From Artemisia argyi (taxonomy: Eukaryota > Streptophyta > Magnoliopsida > Asterales > Asteraceae): DNA of 64,000 nucleotides. Made by a program: the position numbers and the translations under genes. The stretch spans positions 256,416,044-256,480,043 of the forward strand of contig CM060708.1 of NCBI GenBank assembly GCA_030686995.1, written 5' to 3'. Below are positions 12,410-24,023 of this stretch, one piece after another. Every line of letters starts with the position of its first letter. The stretch's first letter is position 1. The notes below the pieces were generated by a model that was not told where the DNA came from, searched no databases, and worked only from the letters and a program-made list of their open reading frames with translations.

Positions 12410-12695
12410 AATCAGTCCGCCATGTCTAAATGACAAATGGATTGGCTAGTCTAGGAGCAAACGGCTCTTGGTAAAGACATCTTAAACCCGTTGATGGCTT
12501 GCAATTTGCCCAAAATTGTATGGTAAATCAACTCGCCATATCCCATAAAGTAAATGAGTTGGCTAGCCCGCAAGATTATGCTTGTGGTAAAGGCCGTGGA
12601 AAATCCATAATTGGTAATCAGCTCACCAAGATGTTGACTTTGTCCATCAAGAGTTGGCTAGTCCAGAAGCAAACGGCTTTTGGTAAAGACTAATC
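12410..12695 (+). repeat. Degenerate tandem repeat in the Athila 3' region
   Basis: Three diverged units of about 100-115 bp begin near 12410, 12524 and 12618. Each has a GTAATCA-like start, a TTGGCTAG core and a GGTAAAG end. Just downstream is the polypurine tract. Repeats of this sort are known in the untranslated 3' region of Athila/Tat elements. Confidence 0.65.
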
Positions 12696-12773
12696 AAATC
12701 CGTTGACAGCTGGTGATTTGCTCAAAATCACATAGTTTTTCTCAAAAGATTGCTAGGGACTAGCAATGTTTTA

Positions 12774-12784
12774 GTGTGGGGGAT
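12774..12784 (+). promoter_or_regulatory. Probable polypurine tract of the Athila element
   Basis: GTGTGGGGGAT immediately before TGATGAG, the likely LTR start. A longer G run lies at 12299-12312 and may be a second or alternative PPT. Confidence 0.5.
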
Positions 12785-15160
12785 TGATGAGTGTGTAAAT
12801 ACTCATCATTTTTACCTTTTCTGAGCTGCCAAAACATCTAAAAACACTCAATATTGAATCAAAATAGTGAAAATATCCCAGGAATGTGTTTTATATGTTT
12901 CAAATGCAAAATAATAAAAAAACAGATGAAAAACGTACAAAGTTTGCAAAATTGACAGTTTCAGTCCCTCAACTTTCAAAAGTTATCAAATCTAGTCCCT
13001 GGTTGTTCTAAAAACTTGAAAAAGTCACCAAAGGTCCTTTCAAATCAAAAATTTACACATTTAGTCCTTTGGTGCAAAGTTTCACAAAATGTCAAGTTTA
13101 GTCCCTGAAGTTTGGAAAATTGTCAAAAAAGGTCCGTGGGATATTAAAACTTTGAGAAAAACAAATATTGTCCTTGTACTTCTCATATATGGCAGGATTG
13201 ATCCTTGGTGGAAAAGTTTGGTGAAATTACACATTTGGTCCCTGAAGTTTGAAAGTTTGGCAGATTTAGTCCCTGAGAAATTTAAAATGGAAAAGTCAAC
13301 TTTGGTCCTCATACTATTCATCACTTGGCAAGAAACAACCTTATGGAAACTTTGGAAAGATGCCAAGTCTCACCCTCCAACTTTCGAATAATTACAAATT
13401 TGGTCCTTGTGAAATAAAAAAACCAAACCGGACCCTTATATTACAAATAAACCAAATCCAATCCAAATCCTATCATCCAGCCCACCCCTTTTATCCTAAG
13501 CCTAAACAAACCCCAGCCCAACACCCTTATAATAAAAACGGGGTCAAAGGTTTGACCTCAGTCAAACCGAGTCAAACGATCACCCTCTTCTCCTTCCCTC
13601 CCCCACCCCACTTGCAGAACATCAAATCACCACCACCCCACCATCCTTGTCAAATCCACCACCCAAACCACTCACCATCCACCTAATCACCTCAGCATTT
13701 AATGCACACCCCCTCTTGGCAATTATCAGAGCCAATTGCAAAAACAATTTTTCCCGCCAAAAACACGTGGAAGGCCAAGATCAAATTCATAAGGATTCAA
13801 GGGCTGTTCTAGCTTATTTTTGGTTTCCTTAACTTGCTTAGAGCTTATTGTACCTTCTGTGATCATTGTTTGGCTTATTTCATTTGAAAAATCCATAATT
13901 AAGCTTAATAAGCCAACTGATTTAAATAAGGGGGTGCACACAGCTTATTTTTAAGCTATATAAAAAGTTGTTTTACAAAAGTTTCTTATTTTCACCTTAT
14001 TTTTAGCTGTCAAAAAGAAAAACACAAAAAAACCAAACATAAAATTAGTGATAGTTTCTATTTAATAGATTTTATCTTTTTCAATTTTCATTTCAGCTTA
14101 TTTATAAGCACGTTTCCATTTTTATAATTTTCTTAATTTTCTTGTACCTTTAAGTATTTAAAATAATTTTCTTAGATTTTTCTTAATCAGTTTACTATTT
14201 ACTAGATTTAAAAGTAATTTAATTAATTAAATAAGTAATATTAGTAATTAATTAGTTTTCTTAAATTTTAATTAACAACAGTAGGTTTTATAAATTAGTT
14301 AAGACTTTTAGAAAATATATTTTTAGTTTCTACTGTTCATTTTCCAATTTTCCCATTTAAATTATTTAAATTAGATTTAAATTAATTAAAAGGTAAATAA
14401 TTAGTAAAATAGTCTAAAAATAATTTTTAGTAACTTTTTACAGTTTTTTAGGATTCCTGTGATGGTTAATTAGTTTTATAAATTTTCTCATAATTTTCTA
14501 AGTCATTTAGGTATTATTAGTAATTTAAAATATTTTAATTAGTTTAATTAATATAATTAATTTTTAATTGATAAAAAACTCATAAAAAGACAAAAATATT
14601 TATTTTTATTTTTTATTTTCTTCAAGTTCATTTTAAAGTTTAGAAATTATTTTTGCAAGTTTTTAGTTAAATTTGTAATCTTTATAACTTTTAGTTAATT
14701 TAAATTAGGTTTAAATTACATTTTAAATAGTTTTAATTAATTAAATAGTATTTAAATATTAAAATAATCATTTTTATAATTTCATTTTCATTTTAAATTT
14801 TCTTTTAATTTTAAGTTTCAAAAAGTTCACCTGCACCCCCTGTAGTTTGTAATCTGATAAAACCCACTTTTCTGTCTGTTACCTGATTCCAAATTGTAAA
14901 TTTGTGCATATATCTGTATATCTGTGAATATTATATCATTGTGCAAATACCAAAAATATCAGTAGCAAAATCAATTCCAAATCATCTTGGCTACTGTCCT
15001 CAGTGCCACTCATTCCTAAACGATTTCCAAAACACCATTTCAATTTCGCTGGGACTTAACGACCCGGGGACACACTATAGTATCACCGGAGAATTGGAAC
15101 GGAGCTGTCTTTGACTTATTGACCTTGGTCAATAATATCTGACCGTTTCGGGACCAATCA
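12785..15160 (+). repeat. Probable 3' LTR of the Athila element
   Basis: The stretch starts TGATGAG directly after a purine tract and could end CCAATCA at 15160, so TGAT and ATCA form short terminal inverted repeats. It contains only low-complexity AT-rich sequence and the ACCCGGGGACACAC block near 15062. The 5' LTR is outside the window, so the right edge cannot be tested here. ORFs within it overlap on both strands and look like chance. Confidence 0.5.
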
Positions 15161-15228
15161 CATAACCTGTTCTTTCTCTCTCTTTTTTTTTCCCCCATCT
15201 AACTGTTCAAACTTCAATTGTAGCATAA

Positions 15229-15540
15229 TGGTGTCTGAGTATTTGGATTCGGCAGGAAAAGTATGGCAGCGAGATTATTCAATGTAAGCCTTGAATGCTA
15301 TTTTTATATTTGTGTAGTTTAAAATTTTATTGTAGTTCTCATATAGTATATTATTGTATAATAGTTAAAAGAAAATTGTGATGATAACCTCAATGACTGA
15401 AACTGTATTTCCTGTTGCATGTTGACAGGGATGATAGCTGATGACTTAAGGGAAAGCTGCCAACCATTCTCAAGAACCAAAAATACTTAGCTGAGGGGAA
15501 GCCTTATGACTCACTGCTGGAGAAAGTTATACGGATGCAT
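15229..15540 (+). pseudogene. Unidentified gene fragment, two broken exons
   Basis: ATG at 15229 opens MVSEYLDSAGKVWQRDYS with a good donor (CAAT/GTAAGC) near 15281. After an acceptor at about 15429 (TTGACAG) a second exon reads MIADDL, then, after a one-base shift, GKLPTILKNQKYLAEG and YDSLLEKVIRMH. The wording is that of a real protein, but I cannot name the family. The frameshift and the lack of further exons indicate a remnant, cut off upstream by the Athila LTR. Confidence 0.4.
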
Positions 15541-15809
15541 ATTTATTTACAACCATGTAAAAAATCTTTTGCAAGTTTATCAATTATTACTACCTATAAA
15601 GACTTTGGTTTTAGTACAATACAAACATCATTATGTATTTTAATAAATGACAAAAATTGTTGCTTGGTGCTGTGCGTTTGCTAGATGATGCTGGAATCTT
15701 TCACTTATAGCCGCATAAGATAGATTAACACCAAACCGATAATAGTTTTTGAAAGTTCTATTTCCTGTACATGATCAACAAGATGAAACTTAATACTTTA
15801 CCTATGATA

Positions 15810-15810
<1 letters not shown>

Positions 15811-15853
<43 letters not shown>
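15811..15853 (+). repeat. Poly-A tract, 43 bases
   Basis: Uninterrupted run of A, followed by sequence with no clear gene. It could be a retroposon tail or a slippage tract. Confidence 0.9.
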
Positions 15854-15857
<4 letters not shown>

Positions 15858-16117
15858 CGTAAATACCACACAAACAATAATACGCAACGAATTGTAATCA
15901 CTGAGAAACTAAAGTAAACATTACTTTGTCTGACTGAATAAAAAAAATAAGAAATTAACAGCCATGTAATCACTAAAAAAACATTTAGCCAGATAAACAG
16001 GCTCGCCGGCAACGCGGCGATTGTCGCCAAACTTGTAATAATAATAATAATAATAATAAAGTATAATAAAATAGAAAATAAATATAAACAAAAAAATGTA
16101 AGAATAAAAAGAAAATT

Positions 16118-16350
16118 TATTAAGAGGCGTTAAGACACCTCCTCCACATCTAGTTCAGTAAGAGTTTTATGTCTCTTACTGCATCTTAATGATCAGGAAA
16201 AAACAAATGCTCTTAACACTGGTTGCCTCTTACCGCCTCTAAATGACATGAAAAAAACAAACACTCATAATGACCCAAATGTCTGACCACGTCTGAATGA
16301 GTCAGATTAAGATGCTGTTAAGAGGCATTTTTAAAAAAACAAAGACCACC
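16118..16350. mobile_element. Partial Tourist-like MITE
   Basis: The right end (AACAAAGACCACC followed by TTA) and the TTAAGAGGC, GTCAGA motifs match the complete element at 17710-18071 in reverse. The left terminus is missing. Confidence 0.5.
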
Positions 16351-16664
16351 TTAATCAATTTTGTTTAGTTTTCTTGTAAGTTTTAAAATAAACAATATAA
16401 TAAACTTATAAAACATGAGTCAAAACAAGTAAGCTCGTAAGCTTAAAGATAAGCTTAACAAAAAGATTAATTTTGAGCTTACGAGTTTAAGTTGTTTCGG
16501 CTCATATGTCTTGTAAAGTTGTTTTTAACTTTTTTCGATTTATTGTAAAACTAGCTTGTATTATGTTATAATAAACGTATACGAGCTCATAAGTTTCAAA
16601 ATAAAACTGAAAAATACAAGCTTATGTAAAATGAATCAAAATAAGATAACTCATAATATGAAGG

Positions 16665-16710
<46 letters not shown>
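16665..16710 (+). repeat. Poly-A tract, 46 bases
   Basis: Uninterrupted run of A preceded by ATATGAAGG. No gene next to it. Confidence 0.9.
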
Positions 16711-16714
<4 letters not shown>

Positions 16715-17059
16715 GTAAAGTAACAATGATATGAATACCTGCAGTTGAACACAATTTGTTTACGTAATCAGAAAAGTTGTATCGGTTTTCAAATTTATCA
16801 TCACTCGACATTTTATTTGGTTGGTTAAACATGTTAATTGGGTTTAGTGGCAACAATTAGTTTCATTTTATTAAACCCAAATGAGTTGCTATGTTAGCTG
16901 GTTTAGATGACTTTTAATCGTAACACGACTTGCACAATAAACCAGATTGATCTAAAACATGTTTAGGCATATCTGCAATTGGATTGTTTTTATGTCAATT
17001 TCAAATGGTGTTCATGTTATATTGAAGATTGACGCTTCTATGATTTGTTAATTTAGTTC

Positions 17060-17111
17060 GGGTTTAGGGTTTAGGGTTTAGGATTTAGGGTTTAGAGTTT
17101 AGGGTTTAGAG
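17060..17111 (+). repeat. Interstitial telomere-type repeat
   Basis: About seven units of TTTAGGG with variants (TTTAGGA, TTTAGAG). This is the plant telomere unit, here internal and short. It is not a chromosome end, since ordinary genes and repeats lie on both sides. Confidence 0.85.
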
Positions 17112-17240
17112 AAATATTATTAAAAAATATTAATAAATACAAACCCTGTTAATTACACTTGATGAATAACAATATATTGATAAATGCATTGATAAGTAAA
17201 AGATGTACATGTCACATGTCAAGTAGTGGCGTATAAACCA

Positions 17241-17490
17241 ATGTTATAAATAACGCAAGGCGTGGTGTGACGGTATGATCAAGCCTCATGCTTTAGTGGT
17301 TAAAGCGAAGCTTTTGCGTTTATAAGATGTGGCATAAGTCGACACAAGATATGAAAATATTTACATATTTATATTATATTTCATATACATCGAGTTTACA
17401 AAAAGACGTGTCATAAGACGGCATAACGCGTGGTGTGACGGCATGATCAAGTCTCACGCTTTTGCGATGCCTTTTGCGCCTTTTAGAACC
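17241..17490. repeat. Unclassified dispersed repeat with internal duplication
   Basis: The motif GGCGTGGTGTGACGG followed by ATGATCAAG occurs near 17259 and again near 17430. The outer ends (AACCAATGTTATAAA at the left, AACCATGGTATAAAC at the right) resemble each other as direct and not inverted sequence. No coding capacity. It looks like a non-coding dispersed repeat of unknown class. Confidence 0.4.
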
Positions 17491-17709
17491 ATGGTATAAA
17501 CTAAGTCCATCTTTAGACGTTTGAGTTATGAAAGATTCAGTGAAGAAAAACAAAAGGGGCGAGAATATTTTCTAGTCACACATTTTATATGAGAAGGGAG
17601 ATGCATTCATTTTTGTATATGCATCTAAAATGTGTGTTACCCTTCTCTTTTTAGATTTATTTCTCATTTGATCTAACTAATTGAGTTACGTCTATATATG
17701 ATTAATTTA

Positions 17710-17896
17710 GGCGGTGTTTGTTTTTCATAAAGAGGCTCTTAATAGCCTCTTAATCTGAACAGTTCAGACGAAGTCAGACATTTTGGTCGTTCAGACCGTT
17801 TTTTTTTTCTTTTTTCGTTCAGACGCGTTCAGAGGCAGTAAGATCTTAATGGTCTAGATTTAAGAGGGGTGTCTGAATGCCTCTTGTTGCATCTTG

Positions 17897-17935
<39 letters not shown>

Positions 17936-18071
17936 CAAGCAAGCAAATGTGTGGTTCAAACATGAGTTTTTTCTCACCGTTCAGATGCAGTCAGATTTAG
18001 ACATTTACGCTTCAGATTCAGATGTACGGTTTAAATTCAAATTCAGAGACGCTTAAAAAACAAACACCACC
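17710..18071. mobile_element. Tourist/PIF-type MITE with TTA target duplication
   Basis: 362 bp. Terminal inverted repeats GGCGGTGTTTGTTTTT (left) and its near-complement AAAAAACAAACACCACC (right), with TTA directly outside both ends (17707-17709 and 18072-18074). It contains a 34-base A run at 17899-17932. No ORF, so it is non-autonomous. Confidence 0.8.
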
Positions 18072-18499
18072 TTATTCATCGGTAGGTCTTAGATTTTTGA
18101 TACTAAAAATACTCAAATGTGTATTTAGAATTAGAATTGATAATGGCAACTGTGATTCTATTTTCAAGTTGGTTGCTTGATTGTGGTCGATACCACATGT
18201 TTTGTGTACGACTTCCAATCTCATGCAAGTGGTGAGTCGATATTTTGTAAATAGGAATCTTAGAGTTCACATCATCGTTCAATTTACTCTATCTCTTTCT
18301 CATGTAAAGAGATGTGATGTGATGTGATGATGCTTCGTTCATTTTCATATATTTCGTGTTGAAAACTTGAAATAGTTTAAGATCTCTTTTGAAGTTGAAA
18401 GAAATCCATAGAATTGTGTTATAAAGTTATATGCTAGTGAGTTTTTTCGCCAAGAGTGACAAACATCCTAAATGATTATGTATTTGATTGTTCCGTTAA

Positions 18500-18820
18500 C
18501 ATGGAATTTGATATCGTTATCAGCCTAATCACGACATTGACATCTATACATGTAGTTCACTTGTAAAAGTTGCAGTTCATGTGATGTGTCTCCTATATTG
18601 GTTGTATGAAATTTGATATCATTATCGGCCTAATCATGACATTGACATTTATACATGACTTGTAAAAGTTGCTGTTCATGTGATGTGTCTCTACTTATAT
18701 TCGTTCCATGAAATGTGATATCATTGTCGGCCTAAACACGACATTGACATCTATAAATGTAGTTCACTTGTAAAAGTTGCAGTTCAAGTGACGTTTCTCT
18801 ACTTATATTGGTTGTATCTA
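18500..18820 (+). repeat. Three-copy tandem repeat, unit about 105 bp
   Basis: Units start near 18500, 18608 and 18711. Each carries TTTGATATC or TGTGATATC, CACGACATTGACAT (with variants), and TTCATGTGATGTGTCT. Copies differ by scattered substitutions. No ORF spans them. Confidence 0.8.
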
Positions 18821-19477
18821 AGAGAATGGATAAAATGTTCGTGTTCATGTTATTCGAAATACAGGACTAATCTTTAACTCAGATGTGCGCGCCAGCCTAA
18901 CCGATGCATCTCCGTGACTGTTTGTGACATTTTTCCGGATCACCCACAAATGTGTAACTAGTGAGGTTTAAACACCAGACATCTTGTGAGGAAGTTATGC
19001 ACTTATCACTTAGGTCATTTGGTGATGGTTTGGCTGTATCCAATAGACTTATTTTAGATCTGAAAAAAGGCAAAAAGTTGTCTGTTAACTATGTTATTCT
19101 TTGCAGTCTAATTCGTGTAAACAATTATACAAACTACTTGCGGAAAGAGTGTTTCGCCGAAATGACAGAAATAATATGACCTCAACACTTGCAGACACAA
19201 GCACCTATTTTGCTCTATTTGCAACCTTGTGGTAATACAGTAGCTTGACAAAAGACAATATGATCCAAACATCAAAACCTCATCTATATAATAACCACCA
19301 AGATTCTTGATGTATTTTTGATTACACAAGTAATCACATGACATTCTGTGGACCTCGCCAACACTTCTTTATCCTAATTATACATTTCTATATAATTAAT
19401 TTGTCAAACAAGAGAAAGAAATGGTACAGTAATCTACATGTAACAAACAAGACCTGGTTTAAGTGAAGACCCACCCA

Positions 19478-22400
19478 TCATACGGCTTTTGGTTGAGTTT
19501 GTTCAAAGTCAAAAACCTCAAACATGAGCCGTCTAACATCAGGCTTGCCATATACGGTGTATGCAAGTCCATGAATGGCTTGTTGGACAGAGGTAGTGGC
19601 TGGGTTCCTGAGCCTACGGTTTTGCTCATAAGAATCTTGAACTTCCTCACTGTAAATGATGAAACGGTGAAGGTGTTTTTCCCTCAAGTATTTGCCACAA
19701 AACTTGTTCAGAAGAATTCGTCTGTGTTTCTCCTGCAACCATTTTCCAGGAGCATCTATATGCTTTATAAGCAGCCTTTCAGCCATTACAAGATCCTGCA
19801 TAGTTGAGTTGGCACATTGATTAGTTCCAAGTGTCTTTAGGGGTATTTGGATGTGTGTTCTGACACTGATTATGTTATTAATGTGACTTACTCACCGTAG
19901 CAATGTTTGTTTGTTAAGTTTGGATAAATGTACTATATAGAGATCAAATAATCAGTTCGAAGCCAAACTGCAAATTATCTAAGAGTACAGTAGAACTATT
20001 TACTTATCATTCTATTTTACTTCTATGTCATGAATGTCTCCTACTTTTTTTGGTCACATCATCTATATAACTGTAATACATAATTTATCAGCACTCAAAC
20101 ATCTAGCAGTCTATTTCAATAAAATTAAAAGCTTATAATTGCTGTAATAAAGATTTACCTGGATCTTCTGGCCAACATATTCTAACCGTTCAAAACAAAA
20201 CCGTGGATGCTCAAACTTGTGCTTTGATGGGTGCAAGAAAGCAAGCTGCATTTCATAAAAGTACCCCCAGTTACATATATACGAGTGAATATTAGAAAAC
20301 ATTTTAGGTGAAGAAGTTAATATAAATGATAATTTCACCTGTAACCCAAGGCCAAGCTCTATATTTCTGGCGTTAGTAATTTCTGGGATTCTATCTTTGA
20401 CTTTTAACGGATATCCTAATGTATTCATAACTTGAGGTCTAGCATCATAATCCCATATATTTCCTCTAAATCTATGCATCCCTGGTGGTACACATGCACG
20501 GAAAAGCCTTGGGTGAGCAAAAAGAGCGTCTTCAGGAGGCTGCAAAATTACACAAGAAATATAAGTCCACTTATTACTTATTAGGTCAAAACTATAATTT
20601 TTTCAATTCAGGTATAGACTGTATAGTATAGACTATAGATTTTGATTTATTTAAAAACCCATCACCTCACACTGATTTATTGTGTTAAGTCATAAAGCTT
20701 ACACTAAATCATACACCCATTTGAAGGCGAAATCAGCACATTCGCCATATAACTGAAAAAATATGAATTTAACAATTTCCATTCAAGCTCATATAGACAA
20801 GAATTCTGACTGCATTCCAAAAAGAAGATATGCATAGACTTTTGAGGTCAAACTAATTACTTTATATAGTCAGAATATGATATACGTTTCTACTCTTTTT
20901 TTACTTTATGTAGTACTTATTGTTTTACTTTCTACCTATTTAAATGTGAAATTAGTCCATGTGACCAAAAATGTCAAAGCATAACTCTTTTTCTATCAAC
21001 TGAGAGAGTAAAACTATCATAGTATCATACACCAAAAACAATATAAGTAACTTATAGTATTTATTAGAGCTTGCCTTGTAAGCAGCGACTTCTTGCCAAC
21101 TGAGTTTTTTTCCTTCAAATTCTGCGGAGACATAGTCAACATCTTCAAGTTGTCTTCTTAATTTTGGCTGGCACTCTTCATCTTCAGGGTCCAATCCAAA
21201 TACTTCAAAAAGTACACGATAAACTTCGGGCATACCATAACACAGATATATTGCTCCGAATAAAGCCCAAACAGCAGACCTGCAAAATTAAAACATACCT
21301 TTTTCTCTTAGATACAACATTGCAATTAATTTGTCACTATGCAAGCACTGAATTGCAAAAAATTATAAAACTTAAGATGCATGTCAAGATTGTCACAACT
21401 TGATTGCAAAAATTACTATGTCCATGCTAGTCGTTGTTTTGAGGATGACACGTTCTATCTTATACTTTTATTCTAGTCAAGGATCTAAGTATGAAAGTAA
21501 CAGAGTATGCAAAAAGAATACTAACAACTAAGAATGTATTGTGGGTACCATTTACTTTACGCGAAGAGCATAGGATCAAATATATTCCAAATGTGATGTT
21601 CGTCGGAATAGCACCAGACCGGAGATTCAAAATTTCACTAATACCCAAAACATACTATATTGGTCCAAATTTCATTCACCACTCTAGTCATGATTCTAAA
21701 CACAAGTAATATTCACATTTCATTAAGGTCATTACATAATTTATATATTAAACAAACATTTACTTATCATAGCAATCTTTATCCTATTAAAAGATTAACC
21801 ACTGTGGCAGGGTTCTAAACTTCAGTAATACTTGAAACATAATAATCACATCAAATTCAAAAATCACACACCCGCGTGGTCTGCATAATGTTAGAAACTG
21901 GATTCTTAATAGACATTAAGTTAAAAACTTACTTAACGGGCGGTTCTCGTTCTTTCCTAATAAGCTTATCCATATCATCAAACTGAAAAATCAAATTATG
22001 CAAGCTAGCAGCCTTGACCCATTTCGGCAAATACTTTTTCCCAATCAAACCATACACCCTTTCCCTCATCGGCCCAGGCGACTCCCTCGGATACCTCTGC
22101 ATAAAAAACTCACACATAGCCAATTCCAAAACATACTGACCCAAAAACCCCAACCTCGAATGACCCGACCTCACATGTCTAGCATTAGTCCTCTCGCAAT
22201 GCGGATGCCCGAAAGCTAAATACAACAAAACATCAAACTGCTTAGCAGGATTATCATCACTTAAATTCTCAGATGGTTCTAAAGGGTATCCTAAAGCTTG
22301 TTTCGCTTCTAATAAAAACTCGTCAATCCACGTCTTATCAGCATTGTTTAGTTTCATAGAAGGTAAACAAGAACTCAACAAAGGGAACTGTTTTAATGAT

Positions 22401-22714
22401 AATTGTGGTGAATTAAGGAATCTTTGAGCTAATTTAGCATCATCTAAAGGTGGTTTTAATATGAATCTTTTTGGTGGTAATCTTTTGTTTGGGTTAATGA
22501 TTTTTTGTCTTTGTGAAAGCTCTTTTAGTAGTCTTTGTGGGCTGTTTTGAGGTAACTGTTCTTGTTCTTGTTGGGAGTTGGTTATGGCGGTTATTGGTGA
22601 AAAGGGTTTGCGAAATTTGAGGTTTTGGAGATGGGTTTTGAGTGGGAATGGTGTTAGTGAAGGGTGGTGAAAGATGGTTGTGTTTGAGGGTTTAAATGGT
22701 GATGAAAGATCCAT
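19478..22714 (-). CDS. RNC1: RNC1, chloroplast RNase III-domain protein for group II intron splicing
   Basis: Five exons, each phase-checked: 22714-21933, 21279-21075, 20539-20339, 20245-20159 and 19795-19478, for 530 residues (about the size of the Arabidopsis protein). Residues 1-45 look like a chloroplast transit peptide. Two RNase III-like domains follow, but the signature ERLEFLGDAV is altered in both: SRLGFLGQYV at 186-195 (E to G, D to Q) and ERLEYVGQKI at 415-424 (D to Q). Such catalytic loss is known for RNC1, which binds RNA and aids splicing of chloroplast group II introns and does not cut. The C-terminus is KPDVRRLMFEVFDFEQ. Intron 2 has a GC donor (AAG/GCAAGC); the others are GT-AG. 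Intron 4 holds the edge of a MITE-like sequence near 19838. Confidence 0.93.
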
Positions 22715-24023
22715 GGGTTTAAGGTTGTTTATGAGGGTTTAAGATTGTTGGGGGAACATGATGTTGTGGTTGATGAAGATGTTGGGGTGTTTGGAGATGG
22801 ATAAGGTTTTAGTGTGTGAGTTTGATGAAAGATGTTGTTGGTTGATGTAATGTTTTTGCTCATATTTGTTTATGGGCTTGGTTATTTTTGGGTTGATATG
22901 TTTTTGGGCTTGCTGCATTAATAAGCTCAGCAGTTACTGTATAACTTTGTCACTTGTCTTTTTGGTTGGTAACATGGTTTATAATTTTTGACCGATTGAT
23001 TTACGGGGTTTGAACTTACCATCACAGATACTCAAACCGGGTAAAATCCTCATTTTTCAAAAGGTTGACGTGGCCACTGCATGGTTGTTTGCACACAACA
23101 TGAATTGAACTTGTCTTTATATTAGCCAGTTTGAGCTCTTGCAATTTAGTTAGTAAAGTTAATGAAAACATATACTGTAATTTTCTTCATTTGTGATGTG
23201 AGAATTAGCAAACATACTTTCTTGAAATGATTCACATTGGCTATTGTATGATCAAGATATGAAAATGAGACTTTTTCTGAGTTTAGTAACCAAATTGGTA
23301 CGAATCCAAGTATAATGAGTAAAATGTACCAGTGAAAATAAGTACTCATCCAAGCTACTTTTAGTTTTACTGAACCTGCATTCAGCATGGCCTTGTAAGA
23401 TTTTCCGTTATCTTGGAATTGCCTTCATTGCCACCGCGACCATAAATAATAAAAAAGGGACCATATTTCCCTATCACCTTTTTAGTACATTCCAAGTTCA
23501 ACTCACCCTTTTTGACCCGTTAGTGTGGCCAGGAATTATCACAAGTCATGATCGATGTTTTCCTCGTCATGTTTAACCAAGTTGATTCACATTTTTATGA
23601 AAAACTGTGATAGTGAATGTGCGTATATGACACTGTAATAGATCAGCATTATGTGGTGGATAGAATTGTCACACTAAGAAACTGCCAAATTCCAATCTTT
23701 AGCCAATTAAAACTCTTCAAAACCATTTGTACCACCACCACACACTCACAAATAACACAATCCTAACCTCATAAACTTTTTGATAAGACTATTTTATCCC
23801 TACACCTCGCTTATGTTGGCCTAATATCGATACCCTTTACGGGAATTTCATTATAACTACATTACTTGTTTTGAATAAAAAAAAAAAAAACATCAGAAAC
23901 TAGCATGAGAAATGACACAGTGAATTGTGCATAATTTTGCAAAGATTATTCTTGTTTTTTGTTTTTTATTTTTCTTCATATGTAGGATATTATTAAGGTT
24001 GTGATTGTTGTTGAAGTATTGTC
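22715..24023. other. Shared upstream region of RNC1 and the NPH3-family gene
   Basis: 1.3 kb between two divergent genes, so it should hold both promoters. A degenerate stretch at about 22970-23120 resembles the one near 35540 in sharing TGGTTGTTTGCAC and AATTGAACTT, and is probably an old retroposon. A 12-base A run is at about 23879. I see no further gene. Confidence 0.6.

Larger units (their letters stand above)
1..15160 (+). mobile_element. Athila-lineage Ty3/gypsy retrotransposon, split by a nested element and cut by the window edge
   Basis: Polyprotein sequence at 1-182 (end of RNase H and linker) continues in frame at 10864 with integrase, once the inserted element and one TCAAG copy are left out. 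Order on the plus strand is RNase H end, integrase (to 11961), non-coding 3' region with tandem repeats, polypurine tract (12774-12784) and a probable 3' LTR (12785-15160). The integrase wording ([21 protein letters not shown]) is typical of Athila; I know this family by its sequence and did not search. The copy is dead: at least two in-frame stops. Gag, protease, RT and the 5' LTR lie outside the window. No env-like ORF is visible after integrase. Confidence 0.85.

Noticed and set aside
13082..13686. Overlapping ORFs on both strands in the Athila LTR
   Set aside because: Low-complexity sequence with repeated TTTGGTCCTTG-type words; no protein-like pattern.
15758..16856. ORFs with long phenylalanine runs on minus
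   Set aside because: They are translations of poly-A tracts.
17060..17111. Chromosome end
   Set aside because: Only about seven degenerate units, with genes and repeats on both sides.
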